A DNA stretch of 64,000 nucleotides from assembly GCA_022376925.1 (NCBI GenBank), contig JAIOJX010000032.1, forward strand, positions 170,649,979 through 170,713,978, written 5' to 3'. This document shows, one piece after another, positions 58,357-64,000 of the stretch. The number at the start of each line of letters is the position of its first letter. The stretch's first letter is position 1. This DNA comes from Tragulus kanchil (Eukaryota > Chordata > Mammalia > Artiodactyla > Tragulidae). The notes under the pieces were generated by a model. That model had not been told where the DNA came from. It made no database searches and saw nothing but the letters and a program-made list of their open reading frames with translations. Both the position numbers and the translations under genes were made by a program.

Positions 58357-59283
58357 GTGGAACAACAAGCGGACACCATTTCTGGACAAAGAAATTTCTC
58401 GCAGGAATTTATGCAGCATTACATGTTCTGTCTGCTGCATTTCTGGGAGCAGGGCACATGGATATTCGAGTGACTCACTAAGTACAGTGGCTCAGAAGCC
58501 ATTCCTGTTTGTCTTTAGAGAGGAGGGGAAAGTGTTCGGTTTTCATTGTTAGGGAATCTAAAGGGCTTAAAATGAGGTTTCCTGAGACCACTCCCTGAGG
58601 ATCAGGCCCGCTAGGGACAACTCCCTACTCAAAGACCGGCGCCCTGTGGGTCTGACTGGACCAAAATGTGCTGGGACTTCTCCCACCCAAACTGGGCACC
58701 TGGAAGCGGCCCAGCAACCATCAGCCGGGTCGGCGCTGCACACAGACCCCTGGGCTCTGACCCGGGCAGAGTCCCCAGATGGGCGCCCCTTTCCCTGCCG
58801 CGGGCTCTGCTTCAGAGCCTCGGGACCCCCTCCTGCCCGTCGGAAGGCGCCGTGGCTCTCCCGGCCGCCCACGCCGGGCGCCGAGGCCTCTGCGGGTCTG
58901 CCCATCGCTGCCAGCCCCCGGGTCTGCTCAGGCCGCCGGCCTCGGAGGCTGCAGCCAGGCCCCACTCCAGCCTCCTGTCTCGCACTCGACTGGGGTCTCT
59001 TTAAGACTTTGCCGGAATTCTCGAGGCTGGATCGTTTGGGGTTCTCCTAAACAACAAGGCAGAAGTTTCAAAGACCCGTCAGAGGGGTTTTCTACAGTTC
59101 GTTGTGCTCTCCACCAAAGCAGCGCCAGGCAGCATGCGGCAGGAACAGACTCCGGGACGAGCCCCGGCGGAGCCCTCCGCTGGGCCGTGAAGGCGTGCTC
59201 CGCTCCCGTCCGCCTTCCTCCCGCTGCTTTCTCTTCTGCAGCCGTCTGAGCAGTTCTGGACTCCCTGCTTGGATGACTCGCAG

Positions 59284-59453
59284 GGGGCGGTGACACAAAG
59301 AAGTTTGCCCCAAACGAGGAAACCGCCTTGGGGGCGGGCGTTCTGTCCTCTGCAGTTACGGCCGCCGGGCAGCAGTGACGGGCAGCGAGGACAGCCAATC
59401 ACAGCTCTCCTCGCCGCATTTCAAAGCCTGAGCTCTCTGTTCCCTATGGCAAC
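59284..59453 (+). promoter_or_regulatory. GC-box/CCAAT-box cluster, twin
   Basis: Copy-2 twin of 58187-58356 in pair 14. It probably does not exist separately if the pair is an assembly artefact. Confidence 0.3.
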
Positions 59454-59805
59454 GTGGAACAACAAGCGGACACCATTTCTGGACAAAGAAATTTCTCGCA
59501 GGAATTTATGCAGCATTACATGTTCTGTCTGCTGCATTTCTGGGAGCAGGGCACATGGATATTCGAGTGACTCACTAAGTACAGTGGCTCAGAAGCCATT
59601 CCTGTTTGTCTTTAGAGAGGAGGGGAAAGTGTTCGGTTTTCATTGTTAGGGAATCTAAAGGGCTTAAAATGAGGTTTCCTGAGACCACTCCCTGAGGATC
59701 AGGCCCGCTAGGGACAACTCCCTACTCAAAGACCGGCGCCCTGTGGGTCTGACTGGACCAAAATGTGCTGGGACTTCTCCCACCCAAACAACTGGGCACC
59801 TGGAA

Positions 59806-60030
59806 AATTAAAACCTGCTGAGACAAGTCTCTTCCCGACTTCTGAATGTAATTCACATTGCAGACCCACTGTGTGTAACACGTGTGCATTTATACGCACA
59901 TCTGTGTAGCAGATGCTTCACCTCCAACATGAGATATTCTGATATTTTCTGTTCCATTCTGTTTATTTATCAATGCTGGTTGTGACGGTCCCAGCTCATG
60001 GTGGGGTCACGGCCTGCAGTCTGAAACCAC
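59806..60030. other. Short unique stretch
   Basis: Non-coding DNA between pairs 14 and 15, with no features recognised. Confidence 0.5.
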
Positions 60031-62277
60031 TCTCTTAGATGAAAAGAGCTGCTGAAGACGGTCAGGGTGGCCCGGGGTTTGGGGTGATCGTTGTGGGAAG
60101 TGCCCTCTCCTTCCTGCCCTGTCATGCGTGTGCGCTGTGGTGCAGGTTTCGTGGCCAAGGACACCTGTCCCCCCTCTCTGCCCAGTTCTGTCTCTGAAGT
60201 CGCCCTGGCTAACAGCAGAGGAGCACCGGCAGCAAAGCAGGCTGCCAGTGCCCCTTCTCTGGACGGGGAGCGCCAGAAACAACTGCAGAGGAAATGAGGC
60301 CTGGAGAGGCCCAGGAGGCCTGAGGGGTATGCAAACACAGCCTCGGGTTTCAGGCAAGCAGTGAGACAGAGGCAAGGTGGGGGGGTGGGGGAACTGGCCA
60401 CAGAAAGTTTTAAGTTTCTCTCATTTCTATGGGCCTCTCAGGGCGATAAAACTGTCTTCGTTGTAGGGGAACCTGTTGTGGGATTTGTGCATACGCCCAA
60501 TCACCAGCCCCCCCACTAGCCCTGGCTCTTTCCCCTGTCCTTCAGGAGTACGAGGCCAGGGAAGGCCAGCCTCCCACAGGCAGCCTGGACGGGCACCCCA
60601 CCCTCACACGTCACTTCTGAAAACCAGACTCAGCTCCACCAAGAAAGAGGGATTTTTCCTGCAGACCTCACGGGAGACGGGGAAGAGGGTTTACCTCGGG
60701 CTCACACAGCAAAGTCATGAAACCCACGAAAAGCCGGGCACCTGCCCTCCAGCCCCAGAGGGGTCGCCTGTCTTTGGGGGCACCGTTCCTCGCCCTCCAC
60801 CACGAGCGAGGTCTCCTCGTAGCCTCCGTTGCCCCCACACAACACAAGTCCAGCCTCAGCAGGCAGACCCCACTCAGCAAGCAAAAGCCAGCGGCTCCCG
60901 GAGCAGCCAGTCAGGTGAGCCCCGCCCCCCCACGCTGGCGGTGCAACGGGCAGCCGTGCGCCCTCCACACTCAGGAGCCACGAGGAGGAGGGGAAGACCC
61001 CTGGCTTCAAGTCAAGTCTGGGATTAATGAGAGAAACGCTCTGAAAAACACAGTGATTCTAAGCTGTCAGAACTGCAGTACGCCTTCTCACTGGGAACAA
61101 GGGCAGCTCTCGAGGCTGGCGACCGCAAGCCTGAGCTGCCGCACGCTGCTGGGTCTCTTAGATGAAAAGAGCTGCTGAAGACGGTCAGGGTGGCCCGGGG
61201 TTTGGGGTGATCGTTGTGGGAAGTGCCCTCTCCTTCCTGCCCTGTCATGCGTGTGCGCTGTGGTGCAGGTTTCGTGGCCAAGGACACCTGTCCCCCCTCT
61301 CTGCCCAGTTCTGTCTCTGAAGTCGCCCTGGCTAACAGCAGAGGAGCACCGGCAGCAAAGCAGGCTGCCAGTGCCCCTTCTCTGGACGGGGAGCGCCAGA
61401 AACAACTGCAGAGGAAATGAGGCCTGGAGAGGCCCAGGAGGCCTGAGGGGTATGCAAACACAGCCTCGGGTTTCAGGCAAGCAGTGAGACAGAGGCAAGG
61501 TGGGGGGGTGGGGGAACTGGCCACAGAAAGTTTTAAGTTTCTCTCATTTCTATGGGCCTCTCAGGGCGATAAAACTGTCTTCGTTGTAGGGGAACCTGTT
61601 GTGGGATTTGTGCATACGCCCAATCACCAGCCCCCCCACTAGCCCTGGCTCTTTCCCCTGTCCTTCAGGAGTACGAGGCCAGGGAAGGCCAGCCTCCCAC
61701 AGGCAGCCTGGACGGGCACCCCACCCTCACACGTCACTTCTGAAAACCAGACTCAGCTCCACCAAGAAAAAGGGATTTTTCCTGCAGACCTCACGGGAGA
61801 CGGGGAAGAGGGTTTACCTCGGGCTCACACAGCAAAGTCATGAAACCCACGAAAAGCCGGGCACCTGCCCTCCAGCCCCAGAGGGGTCGCCTGTCTTTGG
61901 GGGCACCGTTCCTCGCCCTCCACCACGAGCGAGGTCTCCTCGTAGCCTCCGTTGCCCCCACACAACACAAGTCCAGCCTCAGCAGGCAGACCCCACTCAG
62001 CAAGCAAAAGCCAGCGGCTCCCGGAGCAGCCAGTCAGGTGAGCCCCGCTCCTCCCACGCTGGCGGTGCAACGGGCAGCCGTGCGCCCTCCACACTCAGGA
62101 GCCACGAGGAGGAGGGGAAGACCCCTGGCTTCAAGTCAAGTCTGGGATTAATGAGAGAAACGCTCTGAAAAACACAGTGATTCTAAGCTGTCAGAACTGC
62201 AGTACGCCTTCTCACTGGGAACAAGGGCAGCTCTCGAGGCTGGCGACCGCAAGCCTGAGCTGCCGCACGCTGCTGGG
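60031..62277. repeat. ~1.1-kb direct pair 15 (offset 1123-1124)
   Basis: Copy 1 is 60031-61153 and copy 2 is 61154-62277, abutting at a shared 'tct'. Differences are one G/A substitution near 60648/61771 and a small C-run rearrangement near 60931/62049, about 220 bp before the end of copy 1. The content is GC-rich unique DNA. The ~183- and 189-codon frames in it are not recognisable. Confidence 0.95.
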
Positions 62278-63159
62278 TCAGAACAGCCCGGCCCCTCGCC
62301 AGGCCCCTCAGTGCGCTTGGTCAAGACCTGCTGGCTGCACGTGACTCCTGCTCAGCTCCTTCTAGCGTGAAACCAAGTACAGGCTTGTCCTTTGGGAGTT
62401 AACCTTCTCGCCCGGTGGAGACCAAACAAATCACAGATGAGTCTGTAAGGAGAGTCGAGGAGGCGAAGAGCGAGGCCTGGAGGGGAGCCTGGCGCGGCGG
62501 TCAGGGGGCCGGCGGTCGGGACCCTCCGCGTCAGGCCCGAGGGCGGAGAGAGGGTGCCCTGTGCACGTGGGCGGGGCAAGTCTCGAGGCAGAGGGAACCT
62601 CTTCGGCTGACACCCTGAGGTCAGTGAGCAGCAGTCACGGAGGTCGGGGTGCGTGGAGATGCTGGGCCCCGTGGGTCATCACAGGACCCTGATTTTGCTC
62701 CGAGGTGGTCGCCGCTGTAAAGTCTGCTGGCGGGCTTGCGTTTGATTTTATTGTGTTGTCCTTCAACCCCCAGCACATCCACACAGCGGGGCGTGACTGG
62801 GCCCTGGGACCACAGAGGTCGCGGCCTGCGGCGCCCGGCTCTGGCGAACGCGCGCACAGGGGTGAGCGGGCACCCAGAGCGCGGGAGGGGGAGAGGAGTC
62901 CTGGGACCCGGCGACCCCCATCGGGGAGTCTTCCGAAGAAATAAGGCCGCGCACGGCGAAACCACCAGGCACCGCCCACCTCCAAAGCCAAGGGAAGGGA
63001 GTGGGCAGCACCCTTCACCTGGTGGCCAGCAGGGCAGCGCTCTAAACCCAGCCAACACTCGACCCTCGGAGTGTGGGATTTGCTCCCAGGTGGGGGCCGA
63101 GAACCCGCGGCCCACAGCCTGCAGCCAAGGCTCCGGCGGCAGCACCTCTGTCCTCACAG
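62278..63159. other. Unique GC-rich stretch, possible intron
   Basis: No repeats recognised. The last ~30 bases before 63160 form a splice-acceptor-like pyrimidine tract ending 'ctctgtcctcacag'. Confidence 0.5.
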
Positions 63160-63408
63160 AGCAGTCGCCGGCGACCTGTCCTCCATGGCCGAGTCCCATG
63201 GGCACGGCCACCGGGGCTGCTCCATGCCCGCCAGCTTCCCCGACACGGGTCTCCAGGGAGCCGCGTGGACCCAGGCCACCGTCCCCGCGCCCAGCATGCT
63301 CTTCCCCAGCGAGCTGCAGGACTCGCTGCCTCTTCCTCTGGGTTGGAACCAACTGGGGGGCTCCACGCCAAAGGTCTGCGTCCAGAACTCACCACCGGAC
63401 ACCTCCAG
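63160..63408 (+). CDS. Candidate internal coding exon, product unknown
   Basis: This 249-bp segment is bounded by a good acceptor ('ctctgtcctcacag' before 63160) and a good donor (CAG followed by GTGGGC at 63409). With one leading base, 82 codons and two trailing bases, it keeps phase across the exon. The open frame has strongly G/C-biased third positions, while the deduced peptide is not low-complexity: it reads ...GDLSSMAESHGHGHRGC..., ...PSMLFPSELQDSLPLPL... and ...GWNQLGGSTPKVCVQNS.... No known domain, signal peptide or membrane segment is visible, and I do not recognise the protein. An ATG within the exon (63184) has a weak start context, so a continuing exon is more likely than a first one. 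The frame stays open upstream to about 63071. Other frames are also open because of GC content, which lowers confidence. Confidence 0.4.
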
Positions 63409-64000
63409 GTGGGCCCCTGACCTGACAGGGTGGAGGGAGGCCAGGGACGAGCTCCCCGCAAGTCCTAGAAAGGAGTTCCCTTGGAAAGGTGAGCAGGAGG
63501 AATTCACTCAAGCAGGAAAATTCAAGACCAGGAATCGAAAAAGCAGAACTCAACTCATGACTAACTGATGTTAGGGCCACTTTACCTCCCTGGCCCTGGA
63601 TTTCCCCTTTTGTGGAGAGGAAATATGACGGCCTGCCGACCCCAGGGGGCTTTGAGGAGGTGGCTGATGCCAGGGAGGACCCCGCGGCCAGCGCGGCCCT
63701 GAGAGGGCCCAAGGCCCGGAAGGAAGCATGGGGCTGTGCTTCCAATGCTGTTGTTTTTATTACACAGAAAGGATTCACCCGGCTTTCCCAAAGCCGCAGG
63801 GACGGTCTTAATTTCAGGTGTCCATGATCAACTGCCATGAGTAAAGATCTCAAGGACGTTTAACTGATGACAAACTTCCTTGCCCTTCCTTTTCCCTGAG
63901 AAGTATTTTCTGAGGGACTAGTCCTCAGACCCTCACTGTGGACAGGATAACCTGTCAGAACTGCTCCAGCCCCTTTCTCTGAGAGGGTGTTTCTCTCACT
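63409..64000. other. Unique stretch to window end
   Basis: Follows the candidate exon, with no further exon supported. GC content falls towards the end of the window. Confidence 0.5.

Larger units (their letters stand above)
57614..59805. repeat. ~1.1-kb direct pair 14 (offset 1097 to 1100)
   Basis: Copy 1 is 57614-58705 and copy 2 is 58711-59805, with about five bases between. The only difference seen is a three-base 'aac' missing from copy 1, 15 bases before its end. It overlaps copy 2 of pair 13 by 366 bp. Confidence 0.95.

Noticed and set aside
2607..62277. The ~1.1-kb units as copies of one mobile element or segmental duplication family
   Set aside because: Units at different sites share no sequence, have no common termini or target duplications, and contain pieces of different known repeats.

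Overview
The window is nuclear DNA of a ruminant artiodactyl. The evidence is BovB LINE sequence on both strands (including a recognisable reverse-transcriptase fragment), Bov-tA SINEs, tRNA-Glu-type CHR SINEs, ruminant-type L1 3' ends and a mariner MITE. No bacterial, plasmid or phage features are present. The species cannot be fixed. Several low-divergence CHR-type SINEs hint at a lineage where that family was active fairly recently, but this is only a hint. The DNA looks like intronic/intergenic sequence of a GC-rich (possibly subtelomeric) region. I recognise no complete protein-coding gene.

Layout. 0.2-2.8 kb: antisense BovB LINE with a multimerised 3' end. 2.8-8.4 kb: AT-rich unique DNA with SINEs. 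8.4-9.65 kb: SINE cluster and a BovB 3' fragment. 9.65-14.3 kb: GC-richer unique DNA with a Bov-tA. 14.5-16.9 kb: old L1 3' end. 17-30 kb: mostly unique DNA with SINEs, a mariner MITE and a MaLR-like LTR. 30.5-33.9 kb: L1 with three nested insertions. 34.4-36.6 kb: Bov-tA/TG-microsatellite cluster. 37.9-38.6 kb: 38-bp minisatellite with a 6-unit higher-order repeat. 39.3-43.4 kb: second L1. 43.4-54.3 kb: mostly unique DNA. 54.3-55.5 kb: strong CpG island, the only clear promoter-type region. 55.8-59.8 kb: GC-rich flank with a perfect RFX X-box and a GC-box/CCAAT cluster. 60-64 kb: GC-rich sequence ending in a good internal-exon candidate at 63160-63408.

The dominant signal is not a gene. Fifteen separate segments, unrelated to one another, each occur as a head-to-tail direct pair. 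The period is always close to 1.1 kb (1062-1145 bp, mean about 1107) and the copies are almost identical. A sixteenth, different pair (420 bp) lies in the BovB. The fifteen pairs account for about 16.6 kb of extra sequence, roughly a quarter of the window. Mismatches and homopolymer indels between copies concentrate within about 300 bp of the junctions, and some junctions carry a few bases of filler. The pattern is what abutted contigs with unmerged ~1.1 kb end overlaps would give, so I read it as serial false duplication in the assembly. A biological origin would be extraordinary and is testable. If it is an artefact, the real locus is about 47 kb, and many apparent paired features (SINE twins, X-box twins, duplicate promoters) are single.
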